From an uncultured bacterium (GTDB lineage: Bacteria; Bacillota; Clostridia; Oscillospirales; Ruminococcaceae): 56,229 nucleotides of DNA. The DNA lies in assembly GCA_905214345.1 (NCBI GenBank), contig CAJMLV010000019.1, positions 1 through 56,229 on the forward strand, in the 5' to 3' direction. The notes beneath the pieces were generated by a model. It made no database searches, was not told the DNA's origin, and saw nothing but the letters and a program-made list of their open reading frames with translations. The position numbers and the translations under genes are program-made. The number at the start of each line of letters is the position of its first letter. Positions within the stretch are counted from its first letter, which is position 1. Below are positions 1 to 7,669 of this stretch, in pieces.

Positions 1-47
1 CACCCCATTTGTTATTCAGTATATCATACTGTCTAACAAATGGGGTG
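1..47. repeat. Near-perfect palindrome at the window edge
   Basis: Positions 1-14 (CACCCCATTTGTTA) are exactly complementary to 34-47. Inside the loop, CAGTAT at 17-22 pairs with ATACTG at 26-31, so almost the whole 47 nt folds on itself around a 3-nt apex. It lies about 48 nt past the stop of the leftward deacetylase gene but has no T-run, so it is a poor intrinsic terminator. It may be an extragenic palindrome, a mobile-element end, or a fold-back artefact if this edge is a contig end. Confidence 0.6.
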
Positions 48-94
48 CAGTTCACCGGTGGGATGCCTGCTTTTGGCTTTGTTAGGGGCCGGAA

Positions 95-910
95 TCAGCT
101 CAGCTTGACCAGCTGACCGCCGGGAATTTCCAGCTTGTCGCCGTCCACTTCCAGCCAGATGGAGCGGGCGTTGGGGTTGTAGACCACATCCCCGGCGGCG
201 GTGAAGGCCAGCCGGGCAGCGTCGGCCATATAGTCCACGATCTCGATGTTGGTGGCGTACCAGGTATCGTCCTTGCCGCCTGCCATCTCGCAGAAGCGCT
301 CCATCACGTCCCAGTCGGCCTGGCTGCGGAACTCAAACCCGTGACCCCACACATACATCATGTATAAATACTGTGTTTTATACAAATCGACAAACCGCTG
401 GCCGTCCTCCAGCAGATTGTGCTGGTGGTGGCAGGTGGAAGTCCAGGTCATGAAATCCCGGGGCATGGCAAAGTCGTGGGTGTCGCCCACCACCCGGGCA
501 TACCGGATGCCCAGGGCAGGCAGCAGTGCCGCAATCTCCGGCGACCAGCTGCCGTTGGGGTAGGCAAGGCCCCGCACCGGGGCGCCGGTGATGGCTTCCA
601 GCCCCATGCGGTCCTCCAGCACCTGGCGGGCCACCTGGTCCAGAGGACTGCGGGCGATGGTGGGGTGCAGCCGGGTGTGGCAGGCAATCTCGTGGCCCCG
701 GTACACCTCTGCCCACTGGTCGGGGGGCAGGTTGTTTTCAAAGTTCCTGCGCCCGGAGTTCAGGTTGAAGGTGCCCCGGATGCCGTACCGGTTGAACAGT
801 TCCACCAGACGGCGGTCCTCCACACAGCCGTCGTCAAAGCTCATGGTCAGAACCTTGTGCTTGCCGCCGGGAAAGCAGGTATAGATGTTTTTCAGCTCCG
901 GATATTGCAT
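95..910 (-). CDS. Polysaccharide deacetylase (NodB/CE4 family)
   Basis: This 271-residue protein belongs to the metal-dependent carbohydrate esterase 4 family, which removes N- or O-acetyl groups from glycans such as peptidoglycan or xylan. The three family motifs are visible: MSFDDG (metal-binding Asp pair), HTRLHP (the two metal-ligand histidines) and YPNG. There is no N-terminal signal or membrane segment, so it may be cytoplasmic or leave by another route. The start at 910 follows a strong TAAGGAGG site; an in-frame extension to 994 has no ribosome site and low-complexity sequence. It lies 52 nt downstream of the sortase gene on the same strand and is probably co-transcribed with it. The substrate cannot be told from sequence. 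Confidence 0.85.
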   Translation of the reverse strand: MQYPELKNIYTCFPGGKHKVLTMSFDDGCVEDRRLVELFNRYGIRGTFNLNSGRRNFENNLPPDQWAEVYRGHEIACHTRLHPTIARSPLDQVARQVLEDRMGLEAITGAPVRGLAYPNGSWSPEIAALLPALGIRYARVVGDTHDFAMPRDFMTWTSTCHHQHNLLEDGQRFVDLYKTQYLYMMYVWGHGFEFRSQADWDVMERFCEMAGGKDDTWYATNIEIVDYMADAARLAFTAAGDVVYNPNARSIWLEVDGDKLEIPGGQLVKLS

Positions 911-962
911 GGAAAAAACCTCCTTACGGAAATGAATACGGATAAAAAAGAAAACGATTGCG

Positions 963-1718
963 TTATGATGCCTGTACCTGGCAGAGCACCACATACCGCA
1001 CCTGGTCGTCGTGGCTGGTGCAGGTCAGCAGGGCCAGCAGGGGAGAGCTGCCGTCCCAGCCGGTGCTGCTCACAAAAGTGGTGTGGGCGGCGGCGTAGTC
1101 GATGAGGGCTGCGGGGTCGGTGCCGGTGTCAAAACCGCGGTCCAGCCATTCCACAGCCGGGATTTCAAAGCCGTACAGCACCGGCAGGGAAAAATCGGCG
1201 TCGGGGGTGGACAGTTCCAGGGCGGGGTGGTCGTTGTACCAGCTTTGGTCGGTGTAGTTTTCCAGGCAGGCAAACATGGACTCATCGTTCATGTTGTGGC
1301 CGTAAATCATGGATAGCGTGCCGGAAAAATCCGCCGGGCAGCGGTAATCCAAAAACAGCGACCCGCTCATGTTCCAGGTCCCGTCAGGCAGGCGGCGCAG
1401 ATAATAGTCGTTGTCGGCGGCCTGCATCACGGGGTAGTCAATGACCGTTCCCTCGCACCGCAGCCAGGCCACGGCGTCGGGGTAGAGGCTCTGCAAGGCA
1501 GCAAAATCGATGCCCGGTTCCTCCGAAGCTTCACTTTTTTCCCCGGCGGGGGCGGTCACCTCGGTGCGGATGCTTTCGTATGTGTCGGCACCTTTGCGGT
1601 ATTGCAGCAGGGTGTAGCCGATCTTGCCCAGGCAGAAGAGCATCACCCCGGCCAGCGCCAGTTCCAGCACCAGCAGCAGGGGACTGCCTTTGGCTTTGTT
1701 GCGTTTGTTTTTGCTCAT
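963..1718 (-). CDS. srtB: Class B sortase
   Basis: This 251-residue membrane-anchored transpeptidase attaches proteins to the cell wall or builds surface polymers. After a short basic N terminus there is one membrane segment at about residues 13-32, then an extracellular sortase domain. The catalytic residues are clear: His141 in IYGHNM, Cys233 in LLTCTS and Arg241 in DQVRYV. Domain length and the spacing of Cys and Arg fit class B. The start at 1718 was preferred over 1757 because a GGAGGG site precedes it and the longer form would overlap the promoter. No protein in this window carries an obvious LPxTG or NPxTN sorting signal, so its substrates are elsewhere. Confidence 0.88.
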   Translation of the reverse strand: MSKNKRNKAKGSPLLLVLELALAGVMLFCLGKIGYTLLQYRKGADTYESIRTEVTAPAGEKSEASEEPGIDFAALQSLYPDAVAWLRCEGTVIDYPVMQAADNDYYLRRLPDGTWNMSGSLFLDYRCPADFSGTLSMIYGHNMNDESMFACLENYTDQSWYNDHPALELSTPDADFSLPVLYGFEIPAVEWLDRGFDTGTDPAALIDYAAAHTTFVSSTGWDGSSPLLALLTCTSHDDQVRYVVLCQVQAS

Positions 1719-1764
1719 CAAGAGGAACTCCCTCCGGCTTTTGAGCCTGAAAATCATCGGGTAC

Positions 1765-1794
1765 AGTGTAGCACATTTTCCGCTTTGGAGGCAA
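1765..1794 (-). promoter_or_regulatory. Sigma-A-type promoter for srtB
   Basis: On the minus strand, TTGCCT at 1789-1794 and TACACT at 1765-1770 are separated by 18 nt, about 45 nt ahead of the chosen srtB start. It is back to back with the thiamine promoter at 1824-1852. Confidence 0.55.
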
Positions 1795-1823
1795 CATTGC
1801 CGCCCCCGGCAGACAAAAAATCA

Positions 1824-1852
1824 TTGACGCCGCCGCCCGGCGGGTCTATAAT
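1824..1852 (+). promoter_or_regulatory. Sigma-A-type promoter of the thiamine operon
   Basis: TTGACG at 1824-1829 and TATAAT at 1847-1852 are 17 nt apart, a near-consensus promoter. Transcription would begin near 1859, just before the TPP riboswitch. Confidence 0.8.
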
Positions 1853-1867
1853 ATGGCCAAACAGAAA

Positions 1868-1957
1868 ACCGGGGGAGCTTGTGTTGACAGGCTGAGAGGA
1901 AGGATTCACCTTCGACCCTTAAACCTGATGCGGATAATGCCGCCGTAGGAAGTTGTG
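1868..1957 (+). ncRNA. TPP (THI-box) riboswitch
   Basis: The conserved THI-box blocks occur in order: a GGGGAGC-like 5' strand of P1 (about 1871), CTGAGAG at 1892-1898, CGACCCTT at 1913-1920, AACCTGAT at 1922-1929, GGATAATGC at 1932-1940 and CGTAGGAAG closing P1 (about 1943-1951). It stands between a strong promoter and an intrinsic terminator, upstream of thiamine genes, so thiamine pyrophosphate binding should favour termination. Confidence 0.93.
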
Positions 1958-1973
1958 GAAGAAGGACTTTTTT

Positions 1974-2008
1974 CGGGAGGCACCGTTTCGGGTGCCTCCC
2001 GTTTTTGT
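1974..2008 (+). terminator. Riboswitch-controlled intrinsic terminator
   Basis: An 11-bp stem, CGGGAGGCACC (1974-1984) with GGTGCCTCCCG (1991-2001), has a 6-nt loop and a T5 run. It begins 17 nt after the TPP aptamer and is the expected expression platform. Confidence 0.9.
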
Positions 2009-2252
2009 TTGCTTTTGGGGAAAGGAAGTGGAAAACGGACGTCCGCGGCGGACCGCGGCGGGCAGAGGGGGAGCGCCCTGTGCCTTGTACAGCCAGCGAT
2101 GGGAAGCCGTGTTCCGGCGTGAGAGGAGGCCAGCAAGCCTCGACCGAATTTTCCATGCGAGCCGCGGGACCTCTTCCCGCGGGGAAATCTTGCGGGGAAA
2201 GTGTCGCTGTGCCGGCTGTTTTCCCCAACCAAACCAAAAGGAGTGTTTTGTT
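2009..2252 (+). other. Long GC-rich leader between riboswitch terminator and thiW
   Basis: This 244-nt stretch has no credible open reading frame of its own. It contains a strong hairpin, CCGCGGG (2162-2168) pairing with CCCGCGG (2176-2182), and other GC-rich inverted segments near 2041-2058. The thiW ribosome site AAAAGGAG closes it. I recognise no known RNA family. Confidence 0.5.
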
Positions 2253-2771
2253 ATGAAGAATACCAAAATCCAGAAGCTGGCCCTGGCCGGCGTGTTCTGT
2301 GCCGTGGCTGTGGTGGGCAGCATGTTCTCCTTCCCTGTGTTCGGCAGCAAGTGCGCCCCTGTGCAGCACATGATCAACATCCTGTGTGCTGTGCTGCTGG
2401 GGCCCTGGTACGGCGTGGGTGTGGCCTTTGTGGCCAGCCTCATCCGCAACCTGCTGGGCCTGGGCAGCCTGATGGCATTCCCCGGCAGCATGTTCGGCGC
2501 CCTGCTGTGCGGCGTGGCCTACTGGCTCAGCAAGAACATCCCCCTCACCCTGGTGGCGGAAGTCTTCGGTACCTCTATCCTGGGCGGTCTGTGCGCCTAC
2601 CCGGTGGCCATCCTGCTGATGGGACAGAGCGCTGCCGACATCGCCTTTTACGCCTACATTGTGCCTTTCCTGGTCTCCACCGTGGGGGGCAGCATCATCG
2701 CAGGGGCCCTGGTCTACGGTCTGAAGAACACCGGCGCCCTGGGCACCATGCAGAAAAAACTGGCAAGATAA
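2253..2771 (+). CDS. thiW: Thiazole ECF transporter S component ThiW
   Basis: This 172-residue integral membrane protein is the substrate-binding (S) subunit of an energy-coupling-factor importer, by family ThiW, predicted to bring in hydroxyethylthiazole. It has about five hydrophobic segments. The segment around HMINILCAVLLGPWYG and the GSLMAFPGSMFGALL stretch are typical of the family. The start at 2253 follows AAAAGGAG by 9 nt. The shared ECF ATPases and T subunit are not in the window. It is the first gene of the riboswitch-controlled operon, just ahead of thiM, which phosphorylates the imported thiazole. Confidence 0.88.
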   Translation: MKNTKIQKLALAGVFCAVAVVGSMFSFPVFGSKCAPVQHMINILCAVLLGPWYGVGVAFVASLIRNLLGLGSLMAFPGSMFGALLCGVAYWLSKNIPLTLVAEVFGTSILGGLCAYPVAILLMGQSAADIAFYAYIVPFLVSTVGGSIIAGALVYGLKNTGALGTMQKKLAR

Positions 2772-2781
2772 GGAAGCTTTC

Positions 2782-3603
2782 ATGTTCGGACACTACCTTG
2801 AAGCGGTGCGCAGCAAAGCCCCGCTCATCCACAACATTACCAACTATGTCACCGCCAACGACTGCGCCAACCTGCTGCTGGCCTGCGGGGCTTCGCCCAT
2901 CATGGCCGACGACCCCGCCGAAGTGGCCGAGGTCCAGTCGGCCTGCGCCGGGCTGCACCTGAACCTGGGCACCCTGCACACCGGCACCGTGCCCGCCCTG
3001 CTGGCGGCGGGGCGCACCGCCAACACCCTGGGCCACCCGGTGGTCCTGGACCCGGTGGGGGTAGGTGTTTCGGCGCTGCGAGGTGCTACCGCCCGGCAGC
3101 TGCTGACGGAACTGCACATTGCCGTCATCCGGGGCAATCTGTCCGAAATGAAGGTCCTGGCCCGGGGCGGGGGTGCTGCCCACGGGGTGGACGCCTGTGA
3201 CGCCGATGCCATCACCGAAGAAAACCTGGATGCGCTGGCCGCCTTTGTCAAGGACCTGGCCCGGCGCACGGGGGCGGTCATCGCCGTCAGCGGCACCATC
3301 GACCTGGTGGCGGACGAAACCACCGTCTACTGTATCCGCAACGGCTGCGCCATGATGCGCCGGGTCACCGGCACCGGCTGCCAGCTTTCGGCCCTGACGG
3401 CTGCCTTTGTGGCCGCCAGTCCGGACCGCCCGCTGGAAGCCGCGGCGGCCGCTGTCTGTGCCATGGGGCTTTGCGGGGAGATCGCCCAAAGCTGCCTGCA
3501 GCCCGGGGAGGGCAACGCCGCCCTGCGGGGGCGCATCATCGACGCCATGTATAATCTGACACCCCGGCAGTTGGAGGAAGGAGCCTTGTATGAAACTCGA
3601 TAA
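2782..3603 (+). CDS. thiM: Hydroxyethylthiazole kinase
   Basis: This 273-residue ribokinase-fold enzyme phosphorylates 4-methyl-5-(2-hydroxyethyl)thiazole with ATP, a thiazole salvage step. Family signatures include the N-terminal PLIHNITNYVTAN, the LDPVGVG motif and the GTGCQLSAL anion-hole motif with the catalytic Cys. Length is usual for ThiM. It starts 10 nt after thiW and overlaps thiE by 14 nt, so the three genes are translationally linked. Pairing with ThiW makes imported thiazole the likely source of substrate. Confidence 0.94.
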   Translation: MFGHYLEAVRSKAPLIHNITNYVTANDCANLLLACGASPIMADDPAEVAEVQSACAGLHLNLGTLHTGTVPALLAAGRTANTLGHPVVLDPVGVGVSALRGATARQLLTELHIAVIRGNLSEMKVLARGGGAAHGVDACDADAITEENLDALAAFVKDLARRTGAVIAVSGTIDLVADETTVYCIRNGCAMMRRVTGTGCQLSALTAAFVAASPDRPLEAAAAAVCAMGLCGEIAQSCLQPGEGNAALRGRIIDAMYNLTPRQLEEGALYETR

Positions 3604-4231
3604 AACGGCCATGCGGCTGTATGCCGTCACCGACCGCGCCTGGGTGGGGGAAAAGGCCCTGTATGAACAGGTGGAAGCCGCCATCCGGGGCGGCGCCACT
3701 TGTGTGCAGCTGCGGGAAAAGCAGCTGGACAGGGCGGCGTTCCTGGAGGAGGCCCGCCGCATCGGGGCTTTGTGCAAGGCCCGCGGGGTTCCCTTCATCA
3801 TCAACGATGACCTGGACATCGCCCTGGCCTGCGGCGCCGACGGCGTCCATGTGGGGCAGGACGATATGCCCGCCGCCGAGGTGCGCCGCCGTGCCGGGCG
3901 GGACCTGATCGTGGGGGTATCCGCCCACAATCCGGAAGAAGCCCGCAAAGCTGCCGCCGACGGGGCGGACTACCTGGGGGCGGGGGCAGTGTTCGGCACC
4001 GCCACCAAACAGAACGTCACCCCTCTTTCCCACGAAGGGCTGAAAGCCATCTGTGAGGCAGTGGACATCCCGGTGGTGGCCATCGGCGGCATCGGGGCGG
4101 ACAACCTGATGCAGCTCAAGGGCACCGGCGTGGACGGGGTGGCGGTGGTCTCGGCGCTGTTCGGCGCAAAAGACATCGAGTCCGCCGCCCGGCATCTGCG
4201 GGCATTGTCCGAGGAAATGACCGCCGAATAA
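3590..4231 (+). CDS. thiE: Thiamine phosphate synthase
   Basis: This 213-residue TIM-barrel enzyme joins hydroxymethylpyrimidine pyrophosphate and thiazole phosphate to make thiamine phosphate. Visible family motifs are VQLREK, the INDDLDIAL segment, GVHVGQDDMP, GVSAHNPEEA, GAVFGTATK and VAIGGIGADN. It starts inside the end of thiM, a common arrangement for coupled translation. Its two substrates are supplied by ThiM and by ThiC plus ThiD, all encoded in the same operon. Confidence 0.95.
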   Translation: MKLDKTAMRLYAVTDRAWVGEKALYEQVEAAIRGGATCVQLREKQLDRAAFLEEARRIGALCKARGVPFIINDDLDIALACGADGVHVGQDDMPAAEVRRRAGRDLIVGVSAHNPEEARKAAADGADYLGAGAVFGTATKQNVTPLSHEGLKAICEAVDIPVVAIGGIGADNLMQLKGTGVDGVAVVSALFGAKDIESAARHLRALSEEMTAE

Positions 4232-4258
4232 GCGGCCGCACACAACTTCATAAGGAAT

Positions 4259-4283
4259 CGGACCGGGTTTCAAGGCCGGTCCG
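4259..4283 (+). other. Intercistronic hairpin between thiE and thiD
   Basis: CGGACCGG (4259-4266) is exactly complementary to CCGGTCCG (4276-4283) with a 9-nt loop. There is no T-run, so it is more likely an RNA-stability or processing element than a terminator. Confidence 0.45.
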
Positions 4284-4351
4284 TTCCGGCGGCAGACCGG
4301 GGGCACCACTCTCTGTCGCCTAAGAAAAAATAATGCAAAGGAGAAGCTCTT

Positions 4352-5158
4352 ATGAGAACAGCATTATCCATCGCCGGAAGCGATTCCAGCGGAGGCGCCG
4401 GTATTCAGGCAGATCTCAAGACGATGACCATGAACGGCGTTTTCGCCATGACAGCCATCACCGCCCTGACCGCCCAGAACACCACCGGCGTGCAAGCAAT
4501 CCAGGAAGCAACCCCTGATTTTCTGCGTCAGCAGCTGGATTCCGTATTTACCGACATCCGCCCCGACGCCGTGAAGATCGGGATGGTCTCTTCCCCTGAA
4601 CTCATCCATGTGATTGCCGACCGGCTGCGGTTCTACCGGGCGGAAAACATCGTGGTGGACCCGGTCATGGTGGCCACCAGCGGAGCCCGGCTCATCCAGC
4701 CCGAAGCGGTGCAGACCCTGGAACGGAAACTGCTGCCGCTGGCCCTGGTCATCACCCCCAACATCCCCGAAGCGGAACTGCTCAGCGGGCGCTCCATCAC
4801 CGGCCGTGCCGGGATGGAGACCGCGGCCAGAGCCATCGGGGATACCTACGGCTGTGCTGTCCTGCTCAAAGGCGGGCACAGCGTACAGGACGCCAACGAC
4901 CTGCTGTATGACCACGGCAGTCTGCAATGGTTCGAGGGGGCGCGCATCGCCAACCCCAACACCCACGGCACCGGCTGCACCCTGTCCAGCGCCATCGCCG
5001 CCAACCTGGCCAAGGGATTCTCCCTGCCGGAGTCGGTGGAACGGGCCAAGGCGTACATTTCCGGTGCACTGGGGGCCATGCTGGACCTGGGCCAGGGCAG
5101 CGGTCCCATGAACCATGCCTGGACCCTGCAGGGAACCTTTGCCGAGGAATCGGTCTGA
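4352..5158 (+). CDS. thiD: Hydroxymethylpyrimidine/phosphomethylpyrimidine kinase
   Basis: This 268-residue ribokinase-family enzyme phosphorylates hydroxymethylpyrimidine twice to the pyrophosphate used by ThiE. The N-terminal ALSIAGSDSSGGAGIQADLK signature, the DPVMVATSG segment, the TPNIPEAELL motif and the GTGCTLSSAIA anion hole are all present. An AAAGGAG site precedes the ATG at 4352. The 120-nt gap after thiE holds only a hairpin, so it probably belongs to the same transcript. Confidence 0.95.
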   Translation: MRTALSIAGSDSSGGAGIQADLKTMTMNGVFAMTAITALTAQNTTGVQAIQEATPDFLRQQLDSVFTDIRPDAVKIGMVSSPELIHVIADRLRFYRAENIVVDPVMVATSGARLIQPEAVQTLERKLLPLALVITPNIPEAELLSGRSITGRAGMETAARAIGDTYGCAVLLKGGHSVQDANDLLYDHGSLQWFEGARIANPNTHGTGCTLSSAIAANLAKGFSLPESVERAKAYISGALGAMLDLGQGSGPMNHAWTLQGTFAEESV

Positions 5159-5179
5159 ATACAAAAGGAGTGTCGAATC

Positions 5180-6490
5180 ATGAGCGAACGGAACTATGCC
5201 ACCCAGATGGAGGCGGCCCGTAAGGGCATCGTGACTCCGGAACTGGAGATCGTCGCCAAAAAAGAACGCATGACGGTGGAGGAACTGCTGCCCCTGGTGG
5301 CGGCGGGCAAGGTGGTCATCCCGGCCAACAAGAACCACACCTGCCTGGACCCCGAAGGGGTGGGCTCCATGCTGCGCACCAAGATCAACGTGAACCTGGG
5401 CGTCTCCCGGGACTGCAAGGACTATGATGTGGAGATGCAGAAGGTGATGGAGGCCGTCCGGCTGGGCGGCGAAGCCATCATGGACCTGTCCAGCCACGGC
5501 AACACCCAGCCTTTCCGACAGAAACTCACCCGCGAATGCCCCGCCATGATCGGCACCGTGCCGGTGTATGACAGTGTCATCCACTACCAGCGGGACCTGG
5601 ACACCCTCACCGCTCAGGATTTCATCGACGTGGTGCGGCTGCATGCTCAGGACGGCGTGGATTTTGTCACCCTGCACTGCGGCATCACCCGCAAGACCAT
5701 CGACCAGATCCGCAAGCACAAGCGCAAGATGAACATTGTCTCCCGTGGCGGTTCCCTGGTCTTTGCCTGGATGTGCATGACCGGCCAGGAAAACCCCTTC
5801 TATGAGTACTACGACGAGATCCTGGACATCTGCCGGGAATACGATGTGACCATCTCTCTGGGAGATGCCTGCCGTCCCGGCTGCCTGGCCGATGCCACCG
5901 ATGTCTGCCAGATCGAAGAGCTGGTCCGCCTGGGCGAGCTGACCAAGCGCGCCTGGGAGAAGGACGTGCAGGTCATGGTGGAAGGTCCCGGCCACGTGCC
6001 CATGGACCAGATCGCCGCCAACATGAAGGTGCAGCAGACCATCTGCATGGGGGCACCCTTCTACGTGCTGGGACCCCTCGTCACCGACATAGCTCCCGGT
6101 TATGACCACATCACCGCCGCCATCGGCGGGGCCATTGCCGCCATGAACGGCGCGGCCTTCCTGTGCTATGTGACCCCCGCCGAACACCTGGCACTGCCCA
6201 ATGTGGAGGACGTGAAGCAGGGTATCATCGCCAGCAAGATCGCCGCCCATGCCGCTGACATCGCCAAGGGGGTCCGCGGTGCCCGGAAAATCGACGACAG
6301 GATGGGGGACGCCCGCCGCGCCCTGGACTGGGAAGCTCAATGGGCATGTGCCCTGGACCCGGAGACCGCCAAGGCCATCCGGGCCGACCGTTCCCCCGAA
6401 CATGACGATACCTGCTCCATGTGCGGCAAGTTCTGCGCCGTGCGCAGCATGAACAAAGCCCTGAACGGCGAGCATATCGATATTCTGTGA
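5180..6490 (+). CDS. thiC: Phosphomethylpyrimidine synthase ThiC
   Basis: This 436-residue radical-SAM enzyme rearranges aminoimidazole ribotide into hydroxymethylpyrimidine phosphate. It is the short form, without the N-terminal extension of proteobacterial and plant ThiC. The core motifs MVEGPGHVPMDQI and GDACRPGC are present. The C-terminal cluster motif reads CSMCGKFC (Cys412, Cys415, Cys419), that is C-x2-C-x3-C, one residue shorter than the textbook C-x2-C-x4-C. The start follows AAAAGGAG. It is the last gene of the thiamine operon, ending at a strong terminator. Confidence 0.95.
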   Translation: MSERNYATQMEAARKGIVTPELEIVAKKERMTVEELLPLVAAGKVVIPANKNHTCLDPEGVGSMLRTKINVNLGVSRDCKDYDVEMQKVMEAVRLGGEAIMDLSSHGNTQPFRQKLTRECPAMIGTVPVYDSVIHYQRDLDTLTAQDFIDVVRLHAQDGVDFVTLHCGITRKTIDQIRKHKRKMNIVSRGGSLVFAWMCMTGQENPFYEYYDEILDICREYDVTISLGDACRPGCLADATDVCQIEELVRLGELTKRAWEKDVQVMVEGPGHVPMDQIAANMKVQQTICMGAPFYVLGPLVTDIAPGYDHITAAIGGAIAAMNGAAFLCYVTPAEHLALPNVEDVKQGIIASKIAAHAADIAKGVRGARKIDDRMGDARRALDWEAQWACALDPETAKAIRADRSPEHDDTCSMCGKFCAVRSMNKALNGEHIDIL

Positions 6491-6511
6491 GTTTATTCAC
6501 TCCCCTTACAG

Positions 6512-6562
6512 AACCGCCCCCCGGCGGCCGTGCGAACGGTCTGCCGGGGGCGGTTTTGTTTA
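6512..6562 (+). terminator. Intrinsic terminator after thiC
   Basis: AACCGCCCCCCGGC (from 6512) pairs with GCCGGGGGCGGTT (6543-6555), followed by TTTGTTTATTG. It closes the thiamine operon and overlaps the end of the convergent AraC gene. Confidence 0.85.
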
Positions 6563-7444
6563 TTGTTTCATGGCGCTGCGCAGCTGGGCGCGATATTCCT
6601 GGGGCGTCACCCCGTACATCTTGTGGAAAGTTTTGAGGAAGCTGCTGTAATCGGGAAAGCCGTTTTCCAGGCAGGCGTCCAGAATACGTTTGCCGTCGGC
6701 AATGTCCCGGCGGCAGTTCTGCATCCGCAGCTCGGTCAGGTAACCGTATACGCTCTGGGTGGTGTACTCCTTGAATACCCGGGACAGATGTTCCCGGCTT
6801 ACATAGGCGTATTTGGCCAAGGCGCTCACCGTCAGGTCCGGCTCCCGGAAATGCTGCTGCAGATAGGTGGTGACCAGGGCCACCAGGGGGCTGGTGTCGC
6901 TTGGGCGGCCCACCCCGTCCTCCACGATCATCTGGCGGATGACCAGGGTCAGTTCCACCAGGATACTGCGGTACATCAGTTCTTTTTCATATTCATTCTG
7001 GATTCCTGCCGCCACCGCTGCCCTCTCGATCAGGCTGCGCACCCCCCACTTGGTCACCGGCGCTTCGTGAAAGATCATCAGCTTGTCCGGGATGGTGTCT
7101 CCTGCCATAGGGGAGTGCATGGACCGCAGGGTCTCGTGCCAGAAAGGATCATCCATCTGGATAATGAGCCGGTCGTAGGTATCGTAAAAGCCGGTGTGCA
7201 CCGTGCCCGGAGGAATGAGCATCAGTTCCCCAGGATGCAGCTCGTACCGGCTGCCGTCCACATGGTACAGCGCTTTGCCGCCCTCCATGTAGATATATTC
7301 ATGGTATGGATGGGAGTGGGTCACCGACTGGTGTACCTGCCGGTTGGAATACCAACCCACCACTACCTTGTCCAGGGGCAGGCGGCGGTTGGCCAGCTCC
7401 TGGGTGATGTTCTGGTCGGCGTAGGGGGTCATATAGCGCTTCAT
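6560..7444 (-). CDS. AraC-family transcriptional regulator with cupin sensor
   Basis: This 294-residue regulator has an N-terminal cupin domain (SVTHSHPYHEYIYM and HPGELMLIPPGTVH, the sugar-pocket beta barrel). The C-terminal AraC/XylS double helix-turn-helix covers about residues 190-290, including ALAKYAYVSREHLSRVFKEY and the GFPDYSSFLKTFHKMYGVTP signature. It reads away from a 225-nt AT-rich region leading to the YcxB-like gene and the first TRAP/GH31 operon, so those genes are its most likely targets. A TATACT -10 box (7482-7487, minus strand) lies close to CACAAA half-sites that may serve for autoregulation. Its effector is unknown but probably a carbohydrate. Confidence 0.88.
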   Translation of the reverse strand: MKRYMTPYADQNITQELANRRLPLDKVVVGWYSNRQVHQSVTHSHPYHEYIYMEGGKALYHVDGSRYELHPGELMLIPPGTVHTGFYDTYDRLIIQMDDPFWHETLRSMHSPMAGDTIPDKLMIFHEAPVTKWGVRSLIERAAVAAGIQNEYEKELMYRSILVELTLVIRQMIVEDGVGRPSDTSPLVALVTTYLQQHFREPDLTVSALAKYAYVSREHLSRVFKEYTTQSVYGYLTELRMQNCRRDIADGKRILDACLENGFPDYSSFLKTFHKMYGVTPQEYRAQLRSAMKQ

Positions 7445-7481
7445 GGCAGTTTTTTCCCTTCGATTTTTTGTCGATACAGGC

Positions 7482-7610
7482 AGTATATCACAAATTGCGA
7501 GGTTTGTGTCACAAAATCAAACGAATTAGGGGTGCGAATTTGATATTATTTGAACGAAGATAAACGAAATGACGTATATGCACAAAGATTATATTGTATA
7601 TTTGTGCATA
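7482..7610. promoter_or_regulatory. Operator region with repeated CACAAA/TTTGTG half-sites
   Basis: Half-sites occur at 7489-7494 (CACAAA), 7503-7508 (TTTGTG), 7510-7515 (CACAAA), and as a perfect 10-bp inverted repeat TATGCACAAA (7577-7586) with TTTGTGCATA (7601-7610). On the minus strand a TATACT box at 7482-7487 lies just before the AraC gene, with a GTGACA -35-like element at an overlong 19-nt spacing. The arrangement suits an activator-dependent, self-regulating promoter; the protein that binds is inferred. Confidence 0.5.
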
Positions 7611-7669
7611 TTGTACATGGCAATGACTTGCAAAACGTGATGCAATAGCAGAGAAAGGAAGGGCTGACC

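Noticed and set aside
4364..6475. A 703-codon leftward open frame opposite thiD and thiC
   Set aside because: Shadow of conserved thiamine genes; composition is artefactual and the opposite strand is firmly identified.
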